Of a DNA stretch of 64,000 nucleotides, positions 20,597 to 29,109 are shown piece after piece. The notes under the pieces are model-generated. The model did no database searches, was not told the DNA's origin, and was given only the letters and a program-made list of their open reading frames with translations. The stretch is from positions 1-64,000 of the forward strand of contig NZ_SRUZ01000012.1 of NCBI RefSeq assembly GCF_004791165.1, in the 5' to 3' direction. The position numbers were made by a program, and so were the translations under genes. Position 1 is the first letter of the stretch. Each line of letters starts with the position of its first letter. Source of the DNA: Mesorhizobium sp. M8A.F.Ca.ET.218.01.1.1. Lineage in GTDB: Bacteria > Pseudomonadota > Alphaproteobacteria > Rhizobiales > Rhizobiaceae.

Positions 20597-21082
20597 ATGG
20601 ACCGTGCAGGGAAAGCCATCGAGCAGTGGAAGCGGGAGCGGCCGGACCTAGACGTATCACCGATGGCCGTGATCGGGCGCTTGAATGAGGTCTCCTCGCT
20701 GATCGCCCGCGACCGCCTTGCGCCGCTCTTTGCCCGTTTCGGATTGCAGGCGGGAGAGTTCGATGTGCTGGCGACGCTGCGCCGCTCAGGCTCGCCTTAC
20801 GCGCTGACGCCGACGGCGCTTTACGAGGCGACGATGGTGACCTCCGGGGCCATGACCAACAGACTGGATCGGCTCGAAACATCCGGCTTGATCCAGCGCG
20901 GGCCACACCCCAACGACCGGCGCGGCATCATCGTGCGGCTGAGCGACAAGGGCCTTGCGCTGATCGACGAGGCTGTCACCGCCCATGTGGCGAACGAGCA
21001 TCAGATCCTGTCCGGCCTGACGCTGACCGAAAGAGAAACACTTTCGCGTCTGCTGGAAAAACTGATCAGCAGCGTGAGCTAA
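20597..21082 (+). CDS. MarR family transcriptional regulator
   Basis: A 161-residue winged-helix dimer. The DNA-binding region spans about 55-120, with the recognition-helix region LYEATMVTSGAMTNRLDRL and the wing HPNDRRGIIVRL, the family signature. Long flanking helices form the dimer interface. It lies divergent from the EamA exporter, so the likely job is ligand-relieved repression of both. The ligand is unknown. The stop is followed 4 bases later by the convergent DUF1178 gene end. Confidence 0.9.
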   Translation: MDRAGKAIEQWKRERPDLDVSPMAVIGRLNEVSSLIARDRLAPLFARFGLQAGEFDVLATLRRSGSPYALTPTALYEATMVTSGAMTNRLDRLETSGLIQRGPHPNDRRGIIVRLSDKGLALIDEAVTAHVANEHQILSGLTLTERETLSRLLEKLISSVS

Positions 21083-21086
21083 GTGC

Positions 21087-21512
21087 TCAGTTCCGGTCGT
21101 CCGGAAACACTGGAATCGGCATGAAATCGACGCCGTCCTCGGCAAGGCCCTTGGCCTCTTCCAGCGTCGCCTCGCCATAGATGCCGCGCGCATCGGTTTC
21201 GCCGAAGTGGATCTTTCGCGCTTCCTCGGCGAACTTGTCGCCGACATAGTCGGCGTTCTCGCGCACTTTCTCGGCCATCGCCTTCAGTTGCGCCAGCGCC
21301 TGCTTCTGCGCCTCGCCCATGGCAAGCGCTATGGTTTCCTGCTTGCGGGCCGTGGACACGGCGGGCGCCATTAGCGCCTTCTCGACCTTTTGCGAACCGC
21401 AGCTGGGGCAATCGACGAAGCCGCGCTTCTTCTGGGTGTCGAAATCGTCATTGCTGCGAAACCAGCCCTCGAACTCGTGCTCGTTTTCGCAGATCAGGGA
21501 AAAGCGGATCAA
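21087..21512 (-). CDS. DUF1178 family protein with zinc-ribbon motif
   Basis: A 141-residue protein of the alpha/beta-proteobacterial DUF1178 family. The N terminus starts MIRFSLICENEHEFEGWF. A CPSCGSQ pair near residues 37-40 together with Cys8 suggests a zinc ribbon. The middle is a charged helix (about 55-110). The start overlaps the stop of the upstream hydrolase gene by 4 bases (ATGA type), so both are translated from one mRNA. Function is unknown; the partnership with a nitrilase-fold hydrolase is common in Rhizobiales. Confidence 0.88.
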   Translation of the reverse strand: MIRFSLICENEHEFEGWFRSNDDFDTQKKRGFVDCPSCGSQKVEKALMAPAVSTARKQETIALAMGEAQKQALAQLKAMAEKVRENADYVGDKFAEEARKIHFGETDARGIYGEATLEEAKGLAEDGVDFMPIPVFPDDRN

Positions 21513-22381
21513 GAGGCGGCACCCCTGAGACGTGGCGCGTCAACCTCGCCGGCATTGATGGCGAAATCCCGCGCATTCTTCAAATTGGGGATCTTCTTGC
21601 GCGCCACAAGCGATTGCGCCGGGTCGATCTCGGCGACGATCACCCCAGGCTCGTCATGCGCGGCTTCCGCGATGATGCGGCCCCACGGATCGACGATCAG
21701 AGAATGCCCATAGGTCTCGCGGCCATCCTCGTGCAGGCCACCTTGCGCGGCGGCAACGACGAAGGCGCCGTTCTCGATGGCGCGTGCCCTGAGCAACACG
21801 TGCCAATGCGCCTCGCCGGTCTGGCGGGTGAAAGCGGCGGGCACGGAAAGCAGATCGGCGCCGGCCATCGCCTCGGCGCGGAACAGTTGCGGAAAGCGCA
21901 GGTCGTAGCAGACGGCGAAGCCGAGCTTCGCGCCGCCGACCCCGGTGACGACGGCCTCCGCGCCAGGCTCGTAGGCGGCCGATTCACGCCAGCTCTCGCC
22001 ATTGTCGAGATCGACGTCGAACATGTGGATCTTGTCGTAGCTGGCGAGCGTCACGCCATCGGGGCCGAACAGGAGCGCGCGGTTGGCGAGCTTGCCGTCG
22101 GCGCGCAGGATAGCGGTCGAGCCGATATGCAGGAACACGCCGAGTTCGCGCGCCAGCCTGCGCGCGGTCGCGACGATGATGTCCTTGTCTTCGGAGGTGA
22201 AGGAAGCGGCGCGCGCTTGCCTGTCGCGGATCAGCGCTCCGGTCATTTCCGGCGTCTGGATGTAGGTTGCGCCTTGGGCCGCGGCCTCACGCACCAATCG
22301 TTCGAGATCGACCGCATTGCGCTCGGGGCTCTCGCCTGAACGCATCTGGATTGCCGCTGCCTTGAAAACACCCATTGTCAC
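21509..22381 (-). CDS. Carbon-nitrogen hydrolase (Nit/omega-amidase type)
   Basis: A 290-residue nitrilase-superfamily enzyme. The catalytic triad regions are visible: Glu in the QTPEMTG segment, Lys in the YDKIHMFD segment and Cys in LGFAVCYDLRFP. The last matches the Nit1/Nit2 branch, which hydrolyses deaminated glutathione or omega-amides. An ATG at 22381 gives MTMGVFKAAA; the internal ATG two codons later is also possible. The order grxC, this gene and DUF1178 is compact and leftward. The link with a glutaredoxin fits a glutathione-repair role, but that is inference. Confidence 0.9.
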   Translation of the reverse strand: MTMGVFKAAAIQMRSGESPERNAVDLERLVREAAAQGATYIQTPEMTGALIRDRQARAASFTSEDKDIIVATARRLARELGVFLHIGSTAILRADGKLANRALLFGPDGVTLASYDKIHMFDVDLDNGESWRESAAYEPGAEAVVTGVGGAKLGFAVCYDLRFPQLFRAEAMAGADLLSVPAAFTRQTGEAHWHVLLRARAIENGAFVVAAAQGGLHEDGRETYGHSLIVDPWGRIIAEAAHDEPGVIVAEIDPAQSLVARKKIPNLKNARDFAINAGEVDAPRLRGAAS

Positions 22382-22384
22382 ACC

Positions 22385-22654
22385 TCAAATCGACGAGCCG
22401 TTGGCGAGCAGTTTGTCCAGTCGACCCTCCGCCTCCAGATCATGGAGGTCGTCGCAGCCGCCGACATGCGTGTCGCCGATGAAAATCTGCGGAAAGGTGG
22501 TGCGCCCGTGGGCGCGCGACATCATTTCCTGGCGCAGCTCCGGCGAAAACGAGGCGTCGTGCTCGGTATAGGCGACACCCTTGCGCTCCAGCAGCCGCTT
22601 GGCCGCCGTGCAGTAGCCGCACATCATGCGCGTATAGATCGTGACATCGACCAT
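22385..22654 (-). CDS. grxC: Glutaredoxin 3 (GrxC type)
   Basis: A small glutathione-dependent oxidoreductase of 89 residues. The active site CGYC is at residues 12-15, right after the first beta strand VDVTIYTR. The cis-proline TFPQIFIGD and the GG.DDLH segment that bind glutathione are both present. The ATG at 22654 starts the domain exactly, so the in-frame upstream extension is rejected. Three bases separate its stop from the start of the next gene, the nitrilase-fold hydrolase, suggesting one transcript. Confidence 0.96.
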   Translation of the reverse strand: MVDVTIYTRMMCGYCTAAKRLLERKGVAYTEHDASFSPELRQEMMSRAHGRTTFPQIFIGDTHVGGCDDLHDLEAEGRLDKLLANGSSI

Positions 22655-22679
22655 GACGAATTCCGTTTCCGTTGCCGAC

Positions 22680-23492
22680 TTATATAGTCGTGGACTCGTC
22701 CGCCCGGAAGTCCCCAGGCAACACGCGGGCAAAGGTCAGCACGTCGACGGCGGCAGCGCCTCCCTTTTTCAGCGCCTTGGTGGCGGCACGCACGGTGGCG
22801 CCGGTGGTGTAGACATCATCGATCAGAAGCACCCTGCGGCCTGCAATCTCAATCTCCGCCTCGGCGGGCACGCGAAAGGCGGCGCGCACGTTCTCCTCGC
22901 GCTCCTGCCGCTCCAGCCCGACCTGCTGGCGGGTGAGTTTGACACGACGCATGGCGGAAGGCGCGAAAGACAGCCCGCTGAGCTCGCAAACCGAGCGCGC
23001 CAGTTCCGCCGACTGGTTGAACCGCCGCCTGAAAAAACGGCGCCAATGCAGCGGCACAGGCACCACCACATCCGCGTCGGCGATAAGGTCGGCGCCCACG
23101 CGAACCATCCAGCGCGCCATCCAGGGAGCGAGATCGGTGCGGTCCTGGTATTTCAGCCCTTGCACCATCTGGCGGGCCACGCCGGAATAGGCGACCGCTG
23201 ACCGCGCCCGTTCGAAGGGCGGCGGATCGGCGATCGCCTCCGCCGACAGAAAACCATCCCCCATGTGATGGGTGAACGGCGTGCCCATCACCGGGCACCA
23301 GGGCCGCTCCAGCAGCCGCAGCTTCGGCCAGCAGGCGCCGCACAGCACGCCGGGCTGCGAGACTTGCCGGCGGCAACCGGCGCAGACCGGCGGAAACAGG
23401 ATGCGCGCCGGCCAGCCCAGAGCCGACCGGGCTGCCGACCCGGCCAGCTTCCTGATCTCGTCGGACTTGATCTTGGGCATCGGATCGGCCAC
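22680..23492 (-). CDS. ComF family phosphoribosyltransferase-like protein
   Basis: A 270-residue homologue of ComF, needed for DNA uptake and natural transformation in other bacteria. The N terminus has a zinc-finger region with CAGC (about 36-39) and CGAC. The C-terminal phosphoribosyltransferase fold has the PRPP-binding signature VLLIDDVYTTGAT. The frame opens with GTG at 23492; an ATG at 23480 is an alternative and neither has a strong ribosome-binding site. It is divergent from the methyltransferase gene that follows. No other competence genes are nearby. Confidence 0.9.
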   Translation of the reverse strand: MADPMPKIKSDEIRKLAGSAARSALGWPARILFPPVCAGCRRQVSQPGVLCGACWPKLRLLERPWCPVMGTPFTHHMGDGFLSAEAIADPPPFERARSAVAYSGVARQMVQGLKYQDRTDLAPWMARWMVRVGADLIADADVVVPVPLHWRRFFRRRFNQSAELARSVCELSGLSFAPSAMRRVKLTRQQVGLERQEREENVRAAFRVPAEAEIEIAGRRVLLIDDVYTTGATVRAATKALKKGGAAAVDVLTFARVLPGDFRADESTTI

Positions 23493-23545
23493 GTGGTTGG
23501 TTTCTCGTCGCCCACCATACGAACCATATCAGGGCGCGGACATAC

Positions 23546-23550
23546 AAGGA
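23546..23550 (+). promoter_or_regulatory. Shine-Dalgarno site that favours a TTG start
   Basis: AAGGA lies 7 bases before TTG at 23558 but 19 bases before the in-frame ATG at 23570. The spacing supports the TTG as start of the methyltransferase gene. Confidence 0.5.
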
Positions 23551-23557
23551 CCATCCC

Positions 23558-24430
23558 TTGCAGCCTATAATGGATACCTCTCTGTGGCTGGCGCACAAGC
23601 GGCGCGCGCTCATCCATCCGGTTGACGGTGCCGACTTCCTCATGCATCGCGCCGCCGAGGATCTTGCCGACCGGCTGGGTGCCGTCGAGCGCAGGTTCGC
23701 CAAGGCGGCGGTGCTGTTTTGCCAGACCTCGGCCGCGGCCGATGTCCTTGCGCAGAGCGGCAAGGTAGCCGATATCGCCCGTGTCGAGACGGACGCGGCT
23801 TTCCTGAATGGTGCCGCCGGCCTGATTGCACCGCTCGAGACCGTGCCGTTCGAGCCGCAGGGTCTCGATCTGGTGGTGTCGCTTTTGTCGCTGCAAACCA
23901 TGAACGACATCCCGGGCATGCTGATCCAGATCCGCCGCGCCCTGCGGCCGGACGGACTTTTCCTCGGCGCCTTCGCGGGCGCCGGCACCCTGTCGGAACT
24001 GCGCGAAAGCCTGCTTGCCGCGGAGACCGATATCTACGGTGGCGCCAGCCCGCGCGTCATCCCGTTCACCGATGTGCGCGATGCTGGCGCACTGCTGCAG
24101 CGCGCCGGTTTCGCGTTGCCGGTCGCCGACGTCGAGACGGTGACGGTGCGCTATGCCAATCTGTTTGCGCTTATGGCCGACCTGCGTTCCATGGGCGAAA
24201 CCAGCGCGCTTGCCGACCGCAGCCGGCGGCCGGGCTCGCGCAGACTGTTTGCCCGCGCCGCGGAAATCTACGCCGAACGCTTCTCCGACCCCGACGGTCG
24301 CGTCAGGGCAAGCTTTTCGATTGTCTGGATGTCCGGCTGGGCGCCCGACGCGTCGCAGCAAAAGCCGCTGAAGCCCGGTTCGGCCAAGGTTTCGCTAAAG
24401 ACTATACTGGAGGGGCCTGAAGGGCATTGA
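23558..24430 (+). CDS. SAM-dependent methyltransferase-like protein (BioC/NDUFAF5-like)
   Basis: A 290-residue class I methyltransferase-fold protein. The middle has the post-motif segment LDLVVSLLSLQTMND, with a conserved acidic loop, and the RRALRPDGLFLGAFAG strand typical of BioC and mitochondrial NDUFAF5 relatives. The classical glycine-rich motif I is weak, so binding of SAM is less certain than the fold. The rhizobial gene is usually found next to comF, as here, divergently oriented. Human NDUFAF5 hydroxylates an arginine of complex I; whether this protein does the same is unknown. The start is probably TTG (see the Shine-Dalgarno entry). Confidence 0.82.
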   Translation: MQPIMDTSLWLAHKRRALIHPVDGADFLMHRAAEDLADRLGAVERRFAKAAVLFCQTSAAADVLAQSGKVADIARVETDAAFLNGAAGLIAPLETVPFEPQGLDLVVSLLSLQTMNDIPGMLIQIRRALRPDGLFLGAFAGAGTLSELRESLLAAETDIYGGASPRVIPFTDVRDAGALLQRAGFALPVADVETVTVRYANLFALMADLRSMGETSALADRSRRPGSRRLFARAAEIYAERFSDPDGRVRASFSIVWMSGWAPDASQQKPLKPGSAKVSLKTILEGPEGH

Positions 24431-24444
24431 CCTGTTCGCAGGCT

Positions 24445-24624
24445 CTAGTGCGCGAAAGCGTTCGCAAGCCTGCTGCCGTTGTCGCTGAACAGCCAGGTGA
24501 TCGAGTTGAAGACCTGGCCGATACCGCCGATGATCGTCAGCGACAGTACGCAGACAATCAGGCCGTATTCGACGGCCGTGGCGCCGTTTTCGTCCTTCAG
24601 AAAGCGCAGCAGCACTGTTTTCAT
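24445..24624 (-). CDS. Flp family type IVb pilin
   Basis: A 59-residue prepilin. After a short basic leader (MKTVLLRFLKDENG), the cleavage site is G/ATAVEYGLI with Glu at mature +5, then one hydrophobic helix and a short tail. This is the signature of Flp pilins processed by TadV/CpaA peptidase. A GAGG stretch precedes the ATG at 24624. No tad/cpa assembly genes are in the window, so it is an orphan copy that either uses a distant Tad machine or has another role. The downstream partner in the same orientation is a small membrane protein gene at 24735-25049, which lies upstream in transcription. Confidence 0.92.
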   Translation of the reverse strand: MKTVLLRFLKDENGATAVEYGLIVCVLSLTIIGGIGQVFNSITWLFSDNGSRLANAFAH

Positions 24625-24734
24625 CACCTCATTTCCCCCTTGCCACGATCTTACGGCCGATCTGTTAAGAAAGGTTAACGGCAAAGGCTTAACAGGGGAT
24701 GAAATCGCCGCCTTTCAGCAATGCCTTAACCTTG

Positions 24735-25049
24735 TCAGCAGTCGCCGCTGCTTTTGCCATCGGAGCGGATAATGCAGACCCCACCGGGTTCGGCCTGCAG
24801 CACGCTGCGGCGCACTGTATACGTGCTGCGGTGGCTGATCGAACCGGTAGCCGTCATGTCGAGGCCGGGGAAACCATCGCGGGCCGTTTGCGAACGCGTC
24901 TGGCTGTCGAGGAAAGGGGTCGCGATCAGCGCCAGCGCCACCGCAGCCGACCCGAACAGCAGCGCGATCCGCAGGACGCCCATGCAGGCATCGGCGGCAC
25001 GAAAACCGCGCTCGGGCCGGATCGAATCCCACTCCCTGTCCAGGCTCAT
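24735..25049 (-). CDS. Hypothetical single-pass membrane protein
   Basis: A 104-residue protein with one hydrophobic helix (about 23-42, GVLRIALLFGSAAVALALIA). A periplasmic tail of about 60 residues ends in two cysteines, one in GGVCII and one at the C terminus. GGGGAG sits 6 bases before the ATG at 25049, so that start is preferred over upstream in-frame ATGs. It is transcribed towards the flp pilin gene with 110 bases between them, and both may share a transcript. I do not recognise the family; a role in the pilus is only a guess from position. Confidence 0.7.
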   Translation of the reverse strand: MSLDREWDSIRPERGFRAADACMGVLRIALLFGSAAVALALIATPFLDSQTRSQTARDGFPGLDMTATGSISHRSTYTVRRSVLQAEPGGVCIIRSDGKSSGDC

Positions 25050-25173
25050 TCCTCGCTCCCCAGCGAAATTGTGGCGGCCACGCGAAAAACGGCCATGCAT
25101 CAATTTTTCATGATGAGATAAATCTTCCATTAACGCTGGCTGATATGGACCGCGGTCCATCAGCTCTCGATCG

Positions 25174-25596
25174 TCAGAGGAGATCGATCAGGAACGGGAT
25201 CAACGGCGCATCGGCCGGCGGCATCGGATAGTCGCGCATCTGTTTCGGCCGCACCCATTTCAGCGCCTGCCCTTCCCTCGGCTGGGCGATGCCGCGGAAG
25301 CGGCGGCAGACAAACAGCGGCATCAAGAGATGGAAATCGTCATAGGAATGGCTGGCAAAGGTCAGCGGCGCCAGGCATGGGATTTCGGTTTCGATGCCGA
25401 TCTCCTCATGCAGTTCACGGATGAGGCATTGTTCCGGCGTCTCGCCGACTTCGACCTTGCCGCCGGGAAACTCCCACAGGCCGGCAAGCTGCTTGCCTTC
25501 AGGCCGCTGCGCCAGCAGCACGCGGCCATCGGCGTCGACCAGCGCGCAAGCGGCGACTAGGAGCAGGCGCTTGCCGTTGGCTGTCACATCATTCAT
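25174..25596 (-). CDS. mutT: 8-oxo-dGTP diphosphatase MutT (Nudix hydrolase)
   Basis: Hydrolyses 8-oxo-dGTP so oxidised guanine is not built into DNA. The 140 residues contain a complete Nudix box at 46-68 with the metal-binding R60-E61 and E64-E65. The flanking RPEGKQLAGLWEFPGG stretch is specific to the MutT branch. The ATG at 25596 gives the usual length; a 39-codon extension into the neighbouring gene is rejected. The start overlaps the stop of the GNAT gene by 8 bases, so the two are translationally coupled. A separate thiamine-phosphate synthase domain found in some homologues is absent. Confidence 0.94.
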   Translation of the reverse strand: MNDVTANGKRLLLVAACALVDADGRVLLAQRPEGKQLAGLWEFPGGKVEVGETPEQCLIRELHEEIGIETEIPCLAPLTFASHSYDDFHLLMPLFVCRRFRGIAQPREGQALKWVRPKQMRDYPMPPADAPLIPFLIDLL

Positions 25597-26341
25597 GGCC
25601 GGGCGGCCGGCGGTAGTGGTAGCGGTAGACTTCCTCGAAGCCGAGCGCGCGGTAGAGCGCCAATGCCGGCGCGTTGCCGGCCTCGACCTGCAGCCAGGCC
25701 TCCCGCGCGCCACGCAGCCGCGCCCATTTCAGCGCCGACAGGATCAGGTTGCGGCCGTGACCCTTGTTGCGCGCCGCCTTGTCGGTGGCGATCTCGAACA
25801 GGCCGGCAAGATCGCCGTCATGCACGCAGATCAGCGTCGCCAGCGGCTCCGCCCCATCCTCGAGCGCGAACAGCCCGGCTTCGGGCTGGATAGCGCCGAT
25901 GATCTCCGACAGGCCCGGCCGCAGCGATATGTCCGAGCCGCTGACCTTGAGCAATGCTCCGATGAAGCGGCTGATGTCCTTGAGCGGAATCTGGTCCATG
26001 GCGTCGTCGAGCCGCGCGTCCGCCAACTGCAGCCGCATGACGAGCGATTCGTCGAACCGGCTCCAGCCTTCCTTGTCGAGATGGCCGGCAAGATCGGGGC
26101 CCGACAGTGGCGACATGCGGAACGTCAATGGCCGGCCATAGGCGTCGAAGCGGCGGCTGGCGCGGCCAATGCGGTCGGCGATGTGCTGGATGTCGCCGGG
26201 ATCGAGCGGATTGACCGAGTTCAGCCGCTTGGCCGGATGTCCCGCGGTCAGGCGCACCACCCACGTGCCGTCATAATGGACGGCGGCCGCGGGCCAGGCG
26301 CGAAAGCCGGCCGCCTCGTAGCGGCGCACGGTCGCGAGCAT
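25589..26341 (-). CDS. GNAT family N-acetyltransferase
   Basis: An acetyl-CoA dependent acyltransferase of about 250 residues. The C-terminal half holds the GNAT core with the acetyl-CoA loop RNKGHGRNLI and the following strand EAWLQVEAGNAPALALYRALGF. The N-terminal half resembles a second, degenerate GNAT-like domain. The ATG at 26341 lies 30 bases after the argJ stop and is my choice. The frame is open further upstream, and an in-frame TTG just before would also work. It sits between argJ and mutT in a leftward operon. The substrate is unknown. Confidence 0.87.
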   Translation of the reverse strand: MLATVRRYEAAGFRAWPAAAVHYDGTWVVRLTAGHPAKRLNSVNPLDPGDIQHIADRIGRASRRFDAYGRPLTFRMSPLSGPDLAGHLDKEGWSRFDESLVMRLQLADARLDDAMDQIPLKDISRFIGALLKVSGSDISLRPGLSEIIGAIQPEAGLFALEDGAEPLATLICVHDGDLAGLFEIATDKAARNKGHGRNLILSALKWARLRGAREAWLQVEAGNAPALALYRALGFEEVYRYHYRRPPGHE

Positions 26342-26370
26342 GCTTGCCGGATGACGCGAAACCAACGCGA

Positions 26371-27612
26371 TCAGCTCCGGTAGTCGCCGTTGATGGCGAC
26401 ATATTCCTTGGTGAGATCGCAGGTCCACACCGTCGCCTTGCCGCGGCCGATGCCGATATCGGCGCGGATGCGGATGTCATCGCGCTTCATGTAGGCCGAG
26501 GTCGCTTCCTCCGAGTAGGCCGGGTCGCGCTCGCCCTCATGCGCCAGCCGGTTGTCGCCGAACCAGATCGACAGCCGGTCGCGGTCGGCGGGCTCGCCGG
26601 CCTTGCCGACGGCCATGACGACGCGGCCCCAATTGGCGTCCTCGCCGGCGACCGCCGTCTTGACCAGCGGCGAATTGGCGATCGACAGCGCGATGCGCTT
26701 GGCCGAGCGGGCCGACTTGGCCCCGGTGACGGTGACCTCGACCTGCTTGCGCGCGCCCTCGCCGTCACGCACCACTTGCAGCGCCAGCGACTTCAGCACC
26801 CTGCCGAGCGCCCGGCGGAACTGACCAAGACGGGCATCCCTGGGATCGGTGATTTCAGGCGCGCCGCGCTTTGCCGCCTTGCCGGTGGCGAACAACAACA
26901 GCGTGTCGCTGGTCGAGGTGTCGCTGTCGACGGTCACCGCGTTGAATGTCTTGGCAGTGCCGCGCGACAAAAGGTCCTGCAGGACCGGTGCCGCGATCGG
27001 CGCGTCGGTGGCGATGAAGGAGAGCATCGTCGCCATGTCTGGCGCGATCATGCCGGCACCCTTGGAAATGCCGTTGATGGTGACATCTGCGTCGCCGAGC
27101 TTCACCGTCTGCGTCGCCACTTTCGGATAGGTGTCCGTGGTCATGATGGCCCTTGCAGCCTCGGTCCACAGGTTCGGCTTGCCATCGCTGACCAGCCCGG
27201 CGAGCAGATGGCTGAACTTGGATGTGTCGAGCGGCTCGCCGATGACGCCGGTCGAAGCCAGGAAAACCTCGCCTGGCGTGCAGCCCGCGGCCTTCGCCGC
27301 CGCTTCGCCCGTCATCGCGGTGGACTCGCGGCCTTTCTTGCCGGTGAAGGCGTTGGCGTTGCCGGAATTGACGACCAGCACCCGCGCCTGGCCGGCGCCA
27401 AGGTTCTGGCGGCAGAAATCGACCGGCGCCGAGGGGCATTTCGACTTGGTGAACACGCCGGCGACCGCAGTACCGGCGTCGAACACCATGGCCAGCAGGT
27501 CGGTGCGGTTCTTGTACTTTATCCCCGCTTCGGCGGTGGCGATGCGCACCCCTTCGATTTCCGGCATTTTGGGGTATTTCTTCGGCGCGAGCGGCGAAAT
27601 CGTCGTGGACAT
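26371..27612 (-). CDS. argJ: Bifunctional ArgJ (glutamate N-acetyltransferase / ornithine acetyltransferase)
   Basis: Transfers the acetyl group from N-acetylornithine to glutamate, and in bifunctional members also uses acetyl-CoA, in arginine synthesis. The 413 residues match the family. The proprotein self-cleaves before a threonine in the conserved stretch KGAGMIAPDMATMLSFI (about 190-206), giving alpha and beta chains. The oxyanion-hole segment STGVIGE is present. GNAT and mutT genes follow downstream in the same direction. In many rhizobia the parvulin and secA genes lie directly upstream; here the caspase-like and TetR genes stand between. Confidence 0.97.
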   Translation of the reverse strand: MSTTISPLAPKKYPKMPEIEGVRIATAEAGIKYKNRTDLLAMVFDAGTAVAGVFTKSKCPSAPVDFCRQNLGAGQARVLVVNSGNANAFTGKKGRESTAMTGEAAAKAAGCTPGEVFLASTGVIGEPLDTSKFSHLLAGLVSDGKPNLWTEAARAIMTTDTYPKVATQTVKLGDADVTINGISKGAGMIAPDMATMLSFIATDAPIAAPVLQDLLSRGTAKTFNAVTVDSDTSTSDTLLLFATGKAAKRGAPEITDPRDARLGQFRRALGRVLKSLALQVVRDGEGARKQVEVTVTGAKSARSAKRIALSIANSPLVKTAVAGEDANWGRVVMAVGKAGEPADRDRLSIWFGDNRLAHEGERDPAYSEEATSAYMKRDDIRIRADIGIGRGKATVWTCDLTKEYVAINGDYRS

Positions 27613-27767
27613 GGAGACCTCGGGCGGGAAAATCGCAAGGGGAAGGCCGGTTTGCCCGATACGGCGCGCGGGCGCAAGCGCGTTTTCGTCACTCCGGCCA
27701 GGGACAAACCCGGTCAGGATTAAGCTTGCATTTCAAATCCGTTGGCATCGCCGGGGTCCGTGGCGCT

Positions 27768-29006
27768 ATGATCTTCCCCATGGGCAGGCTTGCGATCCTC
27801 GCTTGGGCATTTCTCGGACTTCTGCTGCTGCGCGCCGACGCCGAGCCGGGGCGGCGCGTCGCGCTCGTCATCGGCAACGGTACCTATGCCGAGGCCGGCA
27901 CGCTGGCCAATCCGGTCAACGACGCGCTCGACATCGCCGACAAGCTGCGTTCCATCGGCTTCGAGGTCATCGAAGGCAACGACCTCGGCAAGCGCGAGCT
28001 TGAACACAGCATCGGCGAGTTCTCCGATGCGCTCGAAGGTGCCGGCGTCGGGCTTTTCTACTATGCCGGCCACGGCCTTCAGGTCGACGGCCGCAATTAC
28101 ATCGTGCCGGTCGACGCCAGGCTCGACATGCCGGTGAAGCTGCAGCTCGAAGCCGTGCCGATCGACGAAGTCCTCGACATCATGGAACAGCAGACCAAGG
28201 TCAGCCTGGTCTTCCTCGATGCCTGCCGCAACAACCCGTTTGCCCGCAGCCTGAGCCGCACCGCCACCACCCGCTCGGCGACGGCGCTGGCGGGTCTGGC
28301 GCAGTTCGATTCGACGCGCGGTTCCTTCATCGCTTTTTCGACCGCGCCCGGTGCTGTCGCCATGGACGGCAGCGGGCGCAACTCGCCCTTCGCCAAGGCC
28401 CTGCTGCGCCACATCGCCGAACCCGGCCAGAGCATCAACGACATGATGATCGCGGTGCGCCGCGACGTGGTTTCGCAAACCCGCGAGGCCCAGCGACCGT
28501 GGGAACAGGGATCGCTGCTCGAACGCTTCGAATTCGTGCCGGGCAAAGGACCGGTGAAGGCCCCGGAACCGGCGGCCGCAGCCGCGCCCTCGACGCAAGT
28601 GGCTGCGCTCGAGCGTTCGGTCGGCGACGACAAAAGCACGATCGAGAAGTTCCTGCGCGACGACTACCTGTCGCCGGACGTCAAGGACATGCGCGCGGCC
28701 GTCAGACGGCTTTATGGCGCATCCGTCACCGTCTTCGGCACGCCTTACGATGCCGAGACGCTTGCGAAGGTGAAGAGCGACTGGTTCGCGCAATGGGCCT
28801 CCTGGTCGCTTGGCCTCGACCCCGGCAGCCTGGAGGTTACACCGCACGGCGAGGGCAGCGCCCAGGCCGTCTTTGCCATGAGCTACGACTACACGCCAAA
28901 GGACAAGTCGGCGGCGCGCGTGGCCGGCAAGGCGCGGGTGACGCTGGAATTGATCAAGACCGATAAGGGATGGCGCATCGTGTCCGAGACGTCGCAGCCG
29001 ATGTGA
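27768..29006 (+). CDS. Secreted caspase family protein (peptidase C14, metacaspase-like)
   Basis: A periplasmic or membrane-anchored caspase-fold protein of about 412 residues. A hydrophobic leader (ILAWAFLGLLLLRADA) precedes the p20-like domain (about 30-250). It starts RRVALVIGNG.Y and keeps both catalytic residues: His102 in YYAGHGLQ and Cys153 in LDACRNNPF (numbered from ATG 27768). The C-terminal part (about 290-412) looks like a small alpha/beta SnoaL-type fold. The ATG at 27780 is an alternative start. Bacterial relatives cut after Arg/Lys in the few cases tested. It stands alone between argJ and a TetR gene, with no linked NACHT or TPR partner. Confidence 0.9.
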   Translation: MIFPMGRLAILAWAFLGLLLLRADAEPGRRVALVIGNGTYAEAGTLANPVNDALDIADKLRSIGFEVIEGNDLGKRELEHSIGEFSDALEGAGVGLFYYAGHGLQVDGRNYIVPVDARLDMPVKLQLEAVPIDEVLDIMEQQTKVSLVFLDACRNNPFARSLSRTATTRSATALAGLAQFDSTRGSFIAFSTAPGAVAMDGSGRNSPFAKALLRHIAEPGQSINDMMIAVRRDVVSQTREAQRPWEQGSLLERFEFVPGKGPVKAPEPAAAAAPSTQVAALERSVGDDKSTIEKFLRDDYLSPDVKDMRAAVRRLYGASVTVFGTPYDAETLAKVKSDWFAQWASWSLGLDPGSLEVTPHGEGSAQAVFAMSYDYTPKDKSAARVAGKARVTLELIKTDKGWRIVSETSQPM

Positions 29007-29109
29007 CGACCACCGCCTGATGACGGCGCCTCTGCATCCAAAAACGGATCGTTTCGTTTCATCACCGGATCACTTATCATGCCGGCGAATTGAAACGAGG
29101 ACGACAGGA

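Noticed and set aside
26344..27723. Long antisense frame opposite argJ
   Set aside because: argJ is complete with its self-cleavage motif. The antisense product is Arg/Gly/His-rich without a family.
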